Source: Candidatus Zixiibacteriota bacterium (GTDB lineage: Bacteria > Zixibacteria > MSB-5A5 > GN15 > PGXB01). From it: 16,777 bases of DNA. The translations under genes and the position numbers were made by a program. Of this stretch, positions 1 to 7,590 are shown piece after piece (position 1 is the first letter of the stretch; each line of letters starts with the position of its first letter). The notes beneath the pieces are model-generated. The model saw only the letters and a program-made list of their open reading frames with translations, was not told where the DNA came from and did no database searches. The stretch lies in the NCBI GenBank assembly GCA_003641425.1, contig QNAH01000010.1:1-16777 (forward strand), given 5' to 3'.

Positions 1-1
1 C

Positions 2-1123
2 AGTAATTATGATATTAATATCGTGGCTTCGATCGGCCCCGATGGGGTCCTGCTGGTTGACAGCGGAACCGAAGAAATCGGCCGAAAATTGCCGGTGGCA
101 TTGAAAAAACTGACCGATACCGAGGTAAAATATGTCATTAACACGCATGTTCATAACGACCACACCGGCGGTAATAAGTATTTTAAAGAATCGGCCACTA
201 TCATTGCCCATAAAACCGTCCGCGAGAGGATGTCGGGGAAATATTATTCGCTGGCCGCCATGCCGCAGGAGGGCATCCCGGACAATACTTTCGATGACAG
301 CCTGACACTTAATTTTAACGGTGAAGATATTAAAATGATTCATCTCCCTCCCGGCCACACCGACGGTGACATCCTGGTGTATTTTACCGGATCGAATGTA
401 TTGTGTATGGGAGATCTCCTGTTTGGCGATAATTTCCCGTATTTCGATATCCAGCGGGGAGGTGATATAAGGCAGTATGCCGAAAATGTAAAATATGTCA
501 TCGACAACTACCCGGAGGATGTAATGCTTGTCGGCGGGCACCGTCGTCATTACACGATCGAAGATTTGAAAAAATACCATGATGTGCTGACGGAGACGAC
601 GGACATTATTTTCAAACAGGCGGCACTGGGGAAAAGCGCCGAAGAGATGCAGGAATCAAAAATACTCTCGAACTGGGAAGATTGGGGCCAATGGCATTTT
701 GTCAGCACCAATGACTGGATACGATGGGTGTGCGGCGACTATCGCATGAGACAGGCCGATCCGGTCGAGTCGATATGCAAACCCCTGACCGAAGTAATCG
801 CTAACAAGGGCATTAAAGAGGCTGTCAGGCATTATCACGACCTGAAAAAACAGCATCCCGATGATTATGTCTTCGCCGAGCAGGAACTCAATACGCTCGG
901 CTATCAGTTGATGTATCGAGATATGCTCGACGAGGCAATCGAGATTTTTAAACTCAATATCGAGGCTTTTCCCGAATCCGGTAATGTTTATGACAGCATG
1001 GGTGAGATATATTTGAAAACGGGCAACAAGGATCTGGCTCTAAAAAATTACCGGAAATCACTGGAACTCGATCCCGGCAACGACAATGCCCGGCAGATGA
1101 TTGAAAAAATCAATTCAGAATAA
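2..1123 (+). CDS. MBL-fold metallohydrolase with C-terminal TPR, 5'-truncated by the window edge
   Basis: Metallo-beta-lactamase-fold hydrolase, predicted to bind two metal ions. The frame is open to the left edge: codons before the GTG at 23 encode SNYDINI, which continues the usual first strand (NIVASIGPDGVLLVDSG), so GTG 23 is internal and the true start lies outside the window. Counting from GTG 23, the motif HVHNDH is at 42-47, the next ligand His is in PPGHTDGD (112), the bridging Asp in CMGDLLFGD (131) and the last His in GGHRRH (173). Residues about 300-360 form at least one tetratricopeptide repeat (SMGEIYLKTGNKDLALKNY). MBL-TPR fusions of this kind occur in environmental bacteria, often exported; the signal sequence cannot be judged here. 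The substrate is unknown. The fold call is sure, the substrate is not. Confidence 0.88.
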   Translation, partial: SNYDINIVASIGPDGVLLVDSGTEEIGRKLPVALKKLTDTEVKYVINTHVHNDHTGGNKYFKESATIIAHKTVRERMSGKYYSLAAMPQEGIPDNTFDDSLTLNFNGEDIKMIHLPPGHTDGDILVYFTGSNVLCMGDLLFGDNFPYFDIQRGGDIRQYAENVKYVIDNYPEDVMLVGGHRRHYTIEDLKKYHDVLTETTDIIFKQAALGKSAEEMQESKILSNWEDWGQWHFVSTNDWIRWVCGDYRMRQADPVESICKPLTEVIANKGIKEAVRHYHDLKKQHPDDYVFAEQELNTLGYQLMYRDMLDEAIEIFKLNIEAFPESGNVYDSMGEIYLKTGNKDLALKNYRKSLELDPGNDNARQMIEKINSE

Positions 1124-1164
1124 AGCGGTTGAAAATCGCGCCGCAGAAACTCAGCGACATTTTC

Positions 1165-1193
1165 TTGACCGTGCTCGCCGGCAGTGTTATTTT
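1165..1193 (+). promoter_or_regulatory. Possible sigma-70 promoter for the 1242 gene
   Basis: TTGACC (1165-1170), 17 nt, TATTTT (1188-1193). Predicted transcription start near 1200, about 40 nt before the ATG at 1242. The -35 box is 5/6 and the -10 box 4/6 to the E. coli consensus. It lies in the 118-nt gap after the MBL gene, so the 1242 gene could be transcribed separately. Confidence 0.35.
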
Positions 1194-1241
1194 ATACCGA
1201 TTTCATAATAGGTGTAAATAACACACGGGAGCTAATTCCGG

Positions 1242-1772
1242 ATGAAACAGACTGTAACCCGGATCGTCGTTTATTCGGCCCTGGTTGTAATTATTGCAGT
1301 GATCGGCATTATCTGGCGCGGCCGGGAAATCAAAAATATTAGGATGACCAATTATGGTTTTAACGCCCGCCTGGTCATGGACTATACCTCAACGAACCCC
1401 GCCAAAGCGGTCGGCGATCTTAAGCAATCCGTAAAAACCGAACATATGCATGTCCTTGAAGAAAGCGAATCCGGGGATTATTTCTGGGAAATGATCGGAC
1501 AAACAAACCGGTTCTGGCTTTTCTCAAGTTCTGTCCATAAAACCACAATTGTCGCCGATCCGACATCACAGCAGGATGACGCCGGGAATATCATCTGGAG
1601 AGTGCAGGTTTTTGATCGTCGTATCCGATCCCTGTCGATGCTTTATTTTTCGATAGTCGTCGTTTGCCTTATGTCGATCATGGCTTTCAGGGTCAGGCGG
1701 AATCGGCTGCCGCATATCTTCGAAAACTCAACCGGCCATGAAAATCAGGCGGTAAGTAATGATGAAATCTGA
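1242..1772 (+). CDS. Small membrane protein with two transmembrane helices, unknown function
   Basis: No family recognised. 176 residues. An N-terminal hydrophobic segment (about 8-25, VVYSALVVIIAVIGIIW) and a second one (about 131-148, LYFSIVVVCLMSIMAF) flank a central polar domain of about 100 residues that probably faces the periplasm or outside. A short basic and acidic tail follows. A GGGAG ribosome-binding site lies 10 nt before the ATG. The 3' end overlaps the two ATG codons (1759, 1762) that most likely start the next gene, so it is probably translationally coupled to the GT-C glycosyltransferase. That pairing hints at a role as a partner protein in the same envelope glycan step, which is inference only. 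Confidence 0.7.
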   Translation: MKQTVTRIVVYSALVVIIAVIGIIWRGREIKNIRMTNYGFNARLVMDYTSTNPAKAVGDLKQSVKTEHMHVLEESESGDYFWEMIGQTNRFWLFSSSVHKTTIVADPTSQQDDAGNIIWRVQVFDRRIRSLSMLYFSIVVVCLMSIMAFRVRRNRLPHIFENSTGHENQAVSNDEI

Positions 1773-1879
1773 TACATTTTCCATAAAGGCTCTTATTTTC
1801 GATACATCCGGAAAAACTCAGGTCTCCGGTAGTACTATTTTTCACCGCCTTTGTTATACGGCTTATATATCTTATCGTC

Positions 1880-3106
1880 GTGCTCGCCAACAACGATCGG
1901 ACCGCTCTTTCCGAAATGTTCGCCGATACCGCCATATACCTCAGGGCGGCTGATTATCTTTTCGGTATTAATACCAACGGCCAGTATGAATTGTACATGG
2001 TCGGGGCCGGCTACCCGTTTTTCCTCGGGGCTTGTAAGGCGACGTTCGGGAATTCCTTCTGGCCGGTTTTGTTTTTTCAGGTTGTCCTCAGCAGTCTGTC
2101 TTGCGTGATGATCTGCAAAATCGCCGATTTACTGCTGAATAACCGCCTGATCGCTTTTGTCGCCGGCATGATTTCCGTTTTGTCCATCACCTCAATATCG
2201 CTGTCCGCATCCCTTCTTACCGAAACATTGTTTTTCTTCTTATTGACCTTGTCGCTGTATCTCTTTTTAAAAGGATTGAGCTCGCGGCGGTGGCGGTATT
2301 TTGTAACCGCCGGTATCTGCGGCGGACTGATGGTCGTGGTGAGATCGGCGGCCATGTTTATCCCGCTTATATTTATCGCTCTCGTCTTTCTCATCCCGTC
2401 ACCGGGAAATGCCGGTAATATAAAACTGATATTTAAAAGATCTCTCGCGGCCGTCCTGATAATGATCCTGATGCCATCAATGTGGGCGGTGAAAAACAAG
2501 ATCTCCCACGATATCCTGACTTTATCAGGGACCGGTATCGGTGCAGCCAAAGTCTATCTGACAGCACAGGTGCTTTATTCGGTCAGTAATCGGCCCTCAT
2601 GGGAATTTACCGCCTACAGGGATTCGCTGAGTCGGAGCTCGATGACAGATTTCAGGGCGGGTGAATTTAAAAAGGCGCAATCCGAGGCGTACGATCTGGT
2701 GGTCTCCACATTTAAGAAACATCCCCTGGAATATTTTAAGAAGTACTTCTCGAATGTATGGGAGAATGTCACCGCCATATCGAGCCTGCAGAACAACCAG
2801 TTGCCTGCTCTTGAAAATTACTCCGGGTGGTTTTATCCGCTGAGATGGGGTTACCAAAGCCCGGTGATGCTTATATTATCGCTTATCGGCCTGGCGATTA
2901 TTTTTCGGAAAAATATTAAAACAGCCATTGCTCTCGGCCTGTTCCTGATGTATTTCGGATTATTGTCGGGAGTGACTTTCTGGCAGGGATCTCGCATATT
3001 TTATCCCGCCCAGGTGGTGCAGACAATCCTGGCCGCGACAACATTAGTTTTTCTATATGACCTTATAATACTGCATGGTGTCAGAAGATTTTTTGCCCGA
3101 AAATGA
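1880..3106 (+). CDS. GT-C fold membrane glycosyltransferase (GT39/ArnT-like), N-terminus frameshifted
   Basis: Polytopic inner-membrane protein with about nine hydrophobic helices, resembling dolichyl/undecaprenyl-phosphate-sugar mannosyltransferase and ArnT-like enzymes that transfer a sugar from a lipid carrier. The start used is the only canonical in-frame one (GTG 1880). It begins after the first helix and just before the first loop with Asp16 (MFADTAIYLRAADYLFG), where GT-C enzymes carry their catalytic Asp. The same frame reads upstream to a stop at 1784 and encodes a perfect first helix (VVLFFTAFVIRLIYLIVVLA) with no ATG, GTG or TTG. ATG 1759/1762 in the neighbouring frame is a good start, and removal of one T from the TTTT run at 1796-1799 joins the two. 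The real gene is therefore probably 1759-3106 with a 1-nt insertion. Acceptor and donor are unknown. It ends head-on against the GIY-YIG gene. Confidence 0.75.
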   Translation: MLANNDRTALSEMFADTAIYLRAADYLFGINTNGQYELYMVGAGYPFFLGACKATFGNSFWPVLFFQVVLSSLSCVMICKIADLLLNNRLIAFVAGMISVLSITSISLSASLLTETLFFFLLTLSLYLFLKGLSSRRWRYFVTAGICGGLMVVVRSAAMFIPLIFIALVFLIPSPGNAGNIKLIFKRSLAAVLIMILMPSMWAVKNKISHDILTLSGTGIGAAKVYLTAQVLYSVSNRPSWEFTAYRDSLSRSSMTDFRAGEFKKAQSEAYDLVVSTFKKHPLEYFKKYFSNVWENVTAISSLQNNQLPALENYSGWFYPLRWGYQSPVMLILSLIGLAIIFRKNIKTAIALGLFLMYFGLLSGVTFWQGSRIFYPAQVVQTILAATTLVFLYDLIILHGVRRFFARK

Positions 3107-3454
3107 TCAGTTAGACCAGACAGTGTACCCCTGGCGCCGGAATCGGCGGGTCAACTTCTTCTCGAGCTTTATCGCTTCCCCGCGGGATTTAATAGGATTG
3201 TAGTCTTCATACATCTCCGGAAGAAGACACAGTCCCCATTTTCTGACTTTTCGGGAGTACAGTGGAAAACCCTTCTTTGAGCGCCGCCCGGCGGTATGTT
3301 CCTCAAAACGGGCTTCGGGTGTTTTTGAACTATAACCGACATAGAGGCATTCTTTATCGGCATTCATATCAGGATTGGCCTCTTTGGCCGCCCGTGTCAG
3401 GGCGAAACCCTCATCCAGCTTGATGACATAAACATGGTACTGTCGTCTCGCCAT
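3107..3454 (-). CDS. Small GIY-YIG nuclease-like protein
   Basis: 115-residue protein resembling the GIY-YIG domain of stand-alone YhbQ/UPF0213-type proteins, possibly DNA-active. Visible core: VYV at 8-10 in place of GIY, YVG at 38-40 in place of YIG, Arg49 and His53 in the helix TPEARFEEH, and Glu98 in GEAIKLEKKL as the metal-binding acid. The stretch between the two signature tripeptides is about 28 residues, against about 10 in most members, so the domain carries an insertion (FALTRAAKEANPDMNADKE). No Shine-Dalgarno is obvious before the ATG; a TATAAT box lies at 3483-3488 on the same strand. The stop codon directly abuts the stop of the convergent glycosyltransferase. Nuclease activity is inferred only from these residues. 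Confidence 0.72.
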   Translation of the reverse strand: MARRQYHVYVIKLDEGFALTRAAKEANPDMNADKECLYVGYSSKTPEARFEEHTAGRRSKKGFPLYSRKVRKWGLCLLPEMYEDYNPIKSRGEAIKLEKKLTRRFRRQGYTVWSN

Positions 3455-3482
3455 AGTGATATAATCGGCAGTCTTCCGTGGA

Positions 3483-3488
3483 ATTATA
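3483..3488 (-). promoter_or_regulatory. Possible -10 box for the GIY-YIG gene
   Basis: A perfect TATAAT on the minus strand, with a start point expected near 3476 and a leader of about 22 nt. No convincing -35 box is seen 16-18 nt upstream (TATTTC at 17 nt). Confidence 0.3.
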
Positions 3489-3510
3489 GAAACTCAAAAT
3501 GAGGTGAAAT

Positions 3511-3577
3511 AAGAAAAAAACAAAAAAAAGAGGCCGGGGCTAAATGGTGGGTTATACACTGTCGGCTCGCCCCGGCC
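3511..3577 (-). terminator. Rho-independent terminator after the dockerin fragment
   Basis: Read on the minus strand, a 9-bp perfect GC-rich stem (3569-3577 with 3532-3540, GGCCGGGGC/GCCCCGGCC) with a 28-nt loop is followed by a long run of T interrupted by single other bases (3530-3511). It terminates transcription coming from the dockerin-fragment gene and insulates the GIY-YIG gene. The large loop is unusual, but the stem plus U-tract is unambiguous. Confidence 0.75.
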
Positions 3578-3702
3578 GTTAAGATGTACCAAATACTACG
3601 GCTGTTTTCAATTTTAGTCAAGCGTTTTATTTAGATTTTTTTGTCCTATCTAAGGTATGTTTTACCGTCTTTTGAATCTACCTGTACAACAATCACTTAC
3701 GC

Positions 3703-4053
3703 CTACCAGTAGACGGGCGCCGGACCGCCTTTATACAGATATCCGATAATATAAGTTTCATCCAGAATATTTATACTCGAGTTGCCATCAACATCACCAC
3801 AGACCATAGTCGATATGGTGCCCTCCGATGTCATCGGTTCATAAGCATCTGAATCCGGGCTGTCAAACTGCGGCAATCTTCTAGAGTAACCGTCAAGAGC
3901 AATCGACGCCGACTGGCCGGCAACGGCTGTCGGGGAAATTGTGAAATGCAATTTCATGATCGTGCCGCCCCCTGGTGTCATCATCGGAGTCGCCGGATCG
4001 GTATTCCATATTTTGACAACCTCCCGTTTGTTGTCGTTGTCGAGACTGACCAT
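3703..4053 (-). pseudogene. C-terminal fragment of a secreted dockerin-repeat protein
   Basis: The 116 residues end with a calcium-binding dockerin-type repeat: CGDVDGNSSINILDETYII, with Asp1/Asp3/Asn5/Ser7/Asp12 spacing, then GYLYKGGPAPVYW. The preceding part (KIWNTDPATP... MKLHFTISPTAVAGQSASI) resembles the beta-sandwich with cohesin/big-repeat-like look that precedes this tail in large exported proteins of FCB candidate phyla. The reading frame continues upstream of the ATG at 4051-4053 as sensible protein (NCPVYLDTLHMVSLD) to about 4083, then becomes nonsense and reaches a stop at 4132-4134. There is no signal peptide and no ribosome-binding site. The second dockerin repeat that often follows is also absent. 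I read it as a 3' remnant of a longer gene; a short expressed protein cannot be excluded. Confidence 0.6.
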
Positions 4054-4092
4054 ATGCAGAGTATCAAGATAAACTGGACAATTCTTCCATAC

Positions 4093-4584
4093 TTTTTTAA
4101 AAAATTGTAAGAGCTTTAAAATGCCCGCTCTTTAAAATCTGTCTGGAATTATAATTCAGGAAGGTGGATTGCAGGCACTCGCGTGAACTTACGATTCAGC
4201 CAGCCCGGATCTGCGCGCCGGTTAAAGAACGTTAATATTCCGGTATAAATGTCAAATTGATAAGCACTCCACAAAATTGCTAACCATTTCATGTTGATTA
4301 CTCATTTCCCCCCATTAATGAAAGCCCAGATTTTATTAATTGGCAAATTATGTTAATGACTCAAAAACCGGACAAGAAAGTGGATGCCCGCAGGCAAACA
4401 TCAGCTCCTTCACAGGCTGCGGTAAAACAGGCAGACAAGGATAAAAAAGACGCTGCTGCGCCCGCGCACTCGATAGAACAAAGCCATTTAAAAATTGTAA
4501 GTCGTTGGAAGACATAGAGACCAAAATTTCATGGAATAGGCCATCGGTGGGTGGTAGATTTCGTAAAATGCATGCATAAAAAAA
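4093..4584. other. Gene-poor region of about 500 nt between dockerin fragment and tRNA genes
   Basis: No convincing gene. It holds stops in all frames apart from a 55-codon open frame at 4350-4517 (+). It is more AT-rich than the flanking genes. I looked for a second copy of either tRNA 3' end as an attachment-site scar and saw none. Together with the broken dockerin gene it looks like decayed DNA beside a tRNA locus. Confidence 0.5.
4350..4517 (+). CDS. Doubtful 55-codon ORF, Lys/Ala-rich
   Basis: ATG at 4350 (alternative ATG at 4356) to TAG at 4515-4517. The product is low-complexity and polar (VKQADKDKKDAAAPAHS), with neither a membrane segment nor a recognisable motif. No Shine-Dalgarno is visible. 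It resembles a linker or the N-terminal tail of a longer protein, so it may be a remnant rather than a gene. Confidence 0.15.
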   Translation: MLMTQKPDKKVDARRQTSAPSQAAVKQADKDKKDAAAPAHSIEQSHLKIVSRWKT

Positions 4585-4657
<73 letters not shown>

Positions 4658-4709
4658 ATTTGACTCGGTCACCTTTATCCGAAAATTCCGGCGCCGAGTA
4701 TCAAAATTT

Positions 4710-4784
4710 TGGTGAGGGTGGATGGGATCGAACCATCGACCCTCTGCTTAAAAGGCAGATGCTCTACCACTGAGCTACACCCCC
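4710..4784 (-). tRNA. tRNA-Lys (anticodon UUU)
   Basis: Minus-strand cloverleaf: acceptor GGGGGTG/CACCCTC (one G-U pair), D-arm GCTC/GAGC, anticodon stem TCTGC/GCAGA around loop CTTTTAA giving anticodon TTT, and T-arm with GGTTCGATCC. The discriminator A (4713) is followed by an encoded CCA (4712-4710), unlike its neighbour. It lies 52 nt upstream of tRNA-Lys(CUU), so the two are probably cotranscribed. Reads AAA and AAG. Confidence 0.96.
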
Positions 4785-4809
4785 ACGTCAATTTTTTTTC
4801 AGGCGCTGT

Positions 4810-4837
4810 AAAATATATAACCGATTTCTTATGTCAA
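4810..4837 (-). promoter_or_regulatory. Promoter of the tandem tRNA-Lys genes
   Basis: Perfect TTGACA (minus strand, 4837-4832), 16 nt, TATTTT (4815-4810). The start point is expected near 4803, about 19 nt before the first tRNA. An alternative -10 box, TATATT, sits at 14 nt spacing. A strong -35 box is what one expects for stable RNA genes. Confidence 0.6.
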
Positions 4838-4864
4838 CCGGTTTTTCGCCTATTTTACGCTGAA

Positions 4865-5377
4865 TTATTGAACCTGCAATAATTCAACGTCGAAAATAAG
4901 GGTGGCGTTTGGAGGAATCACTCCACCGGCCCCGCGTTCACCATAGGCCAGCTCGGGCGGAATGATCAGACGGCGCTTGCCGCCCTCTTTCATCGTCATA
5001 ACACCCTGGTCCCAACCCTTGATGACCTGACCGACACCGATCTGGAATGCGAACGGCTGTCCGCGATCGACCGAGCTGTCGAATTTTTTGCCGTCTGGAA
5101 GCCATCCGGTGTAATGCACCTGGACCTGCGATCCATTGGTCGGGGATTTGCCCTCGCCCACAACAGCATCGATATATTTCAGCCCCGACTGGGTCGTGAC
5201 CGTATCGCCGGCCAGTTCGGTATAAGTTGTCGCCGAAGGCGCGGCCTCTGTCAGAGTGTCGGTTGCTTCTTCTTTCACCTCGACATCCTTGCTGGTGTCC
5301 GTTTCAGTTTTGTTACCGGCACAGGCAATCATACCGGCCATCAGTAAGACAGACAACAGTAAAACCCAAAACCTCAT
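4865..5377 (-). CDS. FKBP-type peptidyl-prolyl cis-trans isomerase, lipoprotein
   Basis: Cis-trans isomerase of prolyl bonds (EC 5.2.1.8), probably a periplasmic or outer-membrane-anchored folding helper. Residues 1-18 are a lipoprotein signal peptide and Cys19 sits in the lipobox MIAC. Residues 20-60 are an acidic, Thr-rich linker. Residues about 65-170 are one complete FKBP domain with the characteristic HYTGWLPDGKKFDSS, GQVIKGWDQGVMTMKEG, IPPELAYGERGAGGVIPPN and IFDVELL segments. The aromatic and Asp residues of the active pocket are present, so it should be active. An AGGAG site lies close before the ATG. It is monocistronic with its own promoter. No dedicated terminator is seen before the tRNA promoter. 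Confidence 0.93.
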   Translation of the reverse strand: MRFWVLLLSVLLMAGMIACAGNKTETDTSKDVEVKEEATDTLTEAAPSATTYTELAGDTVTTQSGLKYIDAVVGEGKSPTNGSQVQVHYTGWLPDGKKFDSSVDRGQPFAFQIGVGQVIKGWDQGVMTMKEGGKRRLIIPPELAYGERGAGGVIPPNATLIFDVELLQVQ

Positions 5378-5413
5378 AAAAACTCCTGTAATTTAAGAAT
5401 TATAAGATGGGTA

Positions 5414-5442
5414 TATATAACAAATGATGTTGTCTTTGTCCA
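5414..5442 (-). promoter_or_regulatory. Promoter of the FKBP gene
   Basis: Minus strand TGGACA (5442-5437), 17 nt, TATATA (5419-5414). Predicted start near 5407, leaving a leader of about 30 nt that contains the AGGAG site. A TATAAT lies slightly further downstream but has no -35 box at a workable distance. Confidence 0.45.
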
Positions 5443-5456
5443 GTCCGCAGATAAAT

Positions 5457-5490
5457 AAAAAACCGGGCGCAGTTTTTTTGATGCCCGGCT
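5457..5490 (-). terminator. Rho-independent terminator after oligoendopeptidase gene
   Basis: Minus strand stem AGCCGGGC (5490-5483) with GCCCGGTT (5468-5461), eight pairs including one G-U, a 14-nt loop rich in A, then a T-run beginning inside the stem (5462-5457) and continuing as TATTT. It lies about 30 nt after the stop of the M3 peptidase gene. Confidence 0.85.
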
Positions 5491-5517
5491 TGCAGCTTAT
5501 TTTAAGACAAAGACTTA

Positions 5518-7410
5518 TCAACCCTCTTCTTCAAACAGGACACGTTCGAACTCATCAACCAGATCGGAAAATATCTGAATAGTATTTTCAAACGGCTCGG
5601 TGGTGGTCATGTCGATTCCGGCCTTTTTGAGAATGTCGATCGGGTAGGCAGAGGTGCCGGTTTTGATAAATTCAATATAGGCCTTCTGAGCTTCCGGATC
5701 GCCGGCCATGATTCGCTTGGACAGCATTTGCGAAGCGGCATAGCTGGTGGCATACTGGTAAACATAATACATCCGGTAGAAATGGCCGATCCGGAGACAG
5801 CCCAGATCACGTCCCTCGGGGATGAAATAATCCGGCCCGTAATATTTCTGGTATATTTCGCGATAGATTTCACGCATCGATTCCGAGGTCAGGGCGCCGC
5901 CGTTCTCGACAATTTCATGAATCTTGAGTTCAAATTCGGAGAAGAATATCTGTGTGTAGAAAGTGCCGATGATCTGGTTGATATAATAATTCAGCATATA
6001 CAGTTTTTCTTCGCGGGTCTTAGCGCGATCATACATATACTTAATCATGAGCGCTTCATTGCAGGTCGAGGCAACCTCGGCGCAGAAAAGCGAATGTCCA
6101 GAATAGGTGACCGGTTCATTTTTGTTTGTATAATATGAATGCAAGGCATGGCCCATTTCATGAGCCAATGTGAAGACATTATCAAGCGTACCGGTGTAAT
6201 TGAGGAGGATAATCGGGTGAACCGAATATGTTCCCCAGCTATAGCCGCCGCTTCCTTTGCCCTGGGTTTCATAGACATCGATCCAGCGGGAATTAAGCCC
6301 CATCTTGAAATTCTCCAGATACTCGTCGCCGAGAGGCTGGAGGGCCTCGAGGCACAATTTTTTGGCGTCTTCGTATTCGTAGTCAAGCTTGACATCTTCA
6401 ACTAACGGGACATACATGTCAAAGCTGAACAAAGTATCGAGACCGAGGGCCTTTTTGCGGATGGAAGCATATTTGTGCAACGGTTCGAGATTCTCATTGG
6501 CGGCTTTGATCAAATTATAGAATACGGATAAGGGAATATTATCGCCATAAAGCGAATTTTCAAGACAGCTTTTATATCCACGAACCTTGGTATAGAAAAC
6601 ATCTTTGTTGACCGATGAGGCCAGAGTGGCGCCGAGCGTGTTAACATAAGGCAGGTAGGCCTCATTGTAAACCCGGCTGGCTTCGCGCCGCACATCACGG
6701 TTTTTTGATTCCAGCAATTTGCCGTAACGGCCTCGGGTCAATTCAATCTCATTGCCGTCTTCATCCTTGACCATCCCGAAAGTGATATCGGCATCATCCA
6801 TCATCCGGAAAATGCTTCCCGGCCCGGAAGCTATCGGTCCGGCCAGGGCCAGAATTTCTTCCTCCTTTTCGGAGAGGATATGCGCTTTTCGGCGAAGGAG
6901 ATCGGTCAGATAGAAATCATAGACGGCCAGCCGATCGTTGTTTTTTATGTATGATTTCAGGGTCTCATCAGGAATTTTCAGGATTTCCGGCTCGATATAG
7001 GATGTCATCTGATCAAGCCGGGAGTATAGCATCCGGACACGGGTGCTCATTTCCTGGTATTTGCTGACACGGTTATCTTCATCCAGTTTAAGGTTGGCGT
7101 AAACATAGAGCCGGTGAGTCAGACTTCCAAGCGAGTCGTTCATCACCAAACATTCGGCCAGGGTTTCGGCGGAGTTGCCAAGTTTTCCTTTATACTCTTC
7201 CATTTTGGAATACAGCGCTTCGGTACTGATAAAAGCTTCTTCCCAGGCTGAATCCGAGGGATAGAAATCAGTCAGATCCCATTTGTACTGATCGTCGATC
7301 TGATCTCTGGTCGGAGCCTCTTCGACTTCGGCTACAGCCGTCCCGATGGCGGCCGCAATCAGAATAGCGGTAAAGGTGAGGATAAAACTGAAGCGTTTGC
7401 TGAAGGACAT
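5518..7410 (-). CDS. pepF: Exported oligoendopeptidase F (M3B metallopeptidase)
   Basis: Zinc endopeptidase that cleaves short peptides. Residues 1-27 are a Sec signal peptide with predicted cleavage after AVA (TAVA-EVEE), which is not universal: many PepF proteins are cytoplasmic, so this copy probably works in the periplasm. The zinc site is HEMGH (His417, Glu418, His421) in LAHEMGHALHSYY, with the third ligand most likely Glu445 in FCAEVASTCNEAL. The C-terminal helices carry the M3 substrate-loop motif (YRMYYVYQYATSYAASQ). The length of 630 residues is typical of PepF plus a signal peptide. GGGAGG lies 6 nt before the ATG. A terminator follows directly. The gene stands alone between the flavoprotein/radical SAM operon and the FKBP gene. 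Confidence 0.93.
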   Translation of the reverse strand: MSFSKRFSFILTFTAILIAAAIGTAVAEVEEAPTRDQIDDQYKWDLTDFYPSDSAWEEAFISTEALYSKMEEYKGKLGNSAETLAECLVMNDSLGSLTHRLYVYANLKLDEDNRVSKYQEMSTRVRMLYSRLDQMTSYIEPEILKIPDETLKSYIKNNDRLAVYDFYLTDLLRRKAHILSEKEEEILALAGPIASGPGSIFRMMDDADITFGMVKDEDGNEIELTRGRYGKLLESKNRDVRREASRVYNEAYLPYVNTLGATLASSVNKDVFYTKVRGYKSCLENSLYGDNIPLSVFYNLIKAANENLEPLHKYASIRKKALGLDTLFSFDMYVPLVEDVKLDYEYEDAKKLCLEALQPLGDEYLENFKMGLNSRWIDVYETQGKGSGGYSWGTYSVHPIILLNYTGTLDNVFTLAHEMGHALHSYYTNKNEPVTYSGHSLFCAEVASTCNEALMIKYMYDRAKTREEKLYMLNYYINQIIGTFYTQIFFSEFELKIHEIVENGGALTSESMREIYREIYQKYYGPDYFIPEGRDLGCLRIGHFYRMYYVYQYATSYAASQMLSKRIMAGDPEAQKAYIEFIKTGTSAYPIDILKKAGIDMTTTEPFENTIQIFSDLVDEFERVLFEEEG

Positions 7411-7590
7411 TCAATGCCTCCCTGTTGAAAAGGTTAAACACTTGTTGCCGGCGCGTAAAATACCTTAATACCGGGGCACAATATACCCCGACATCAACGC
7501 GTAAAACGCCCCAATATGCTTATTTTACGGGAAATATCAAGCCGGGGTTGCAAGAATGTGGTACAATTCGGGGGTTATTTCTGCCAATTT
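7411..7590 (-). promoter_or_regulatory. Intergenic region before oligoendopeptidase F; weak hairpin and -35-like element
   Basis: The 180-nt gap holds a TTGATA (minus, 7540-7535) followed at 16 nt by CATATT, a weak promoter candidate for pepF, and a small hairpin CGGGG/CCCCG (7490-7486 with 7476-7472) without a good U-tract. The nonamer CGCGTAAAA occurs twice (7452-7460, 7498-7506). None of these is strong. Confidence 0.2.

Noticed and set aside
2077..2550. A 157-codon minus-strand frame inside the glycosyltransferase
   Set aside because: It is antisense to a continuous membrane-protein frame. The sequence is typical of reversed hydrophobic codons and has no motif.
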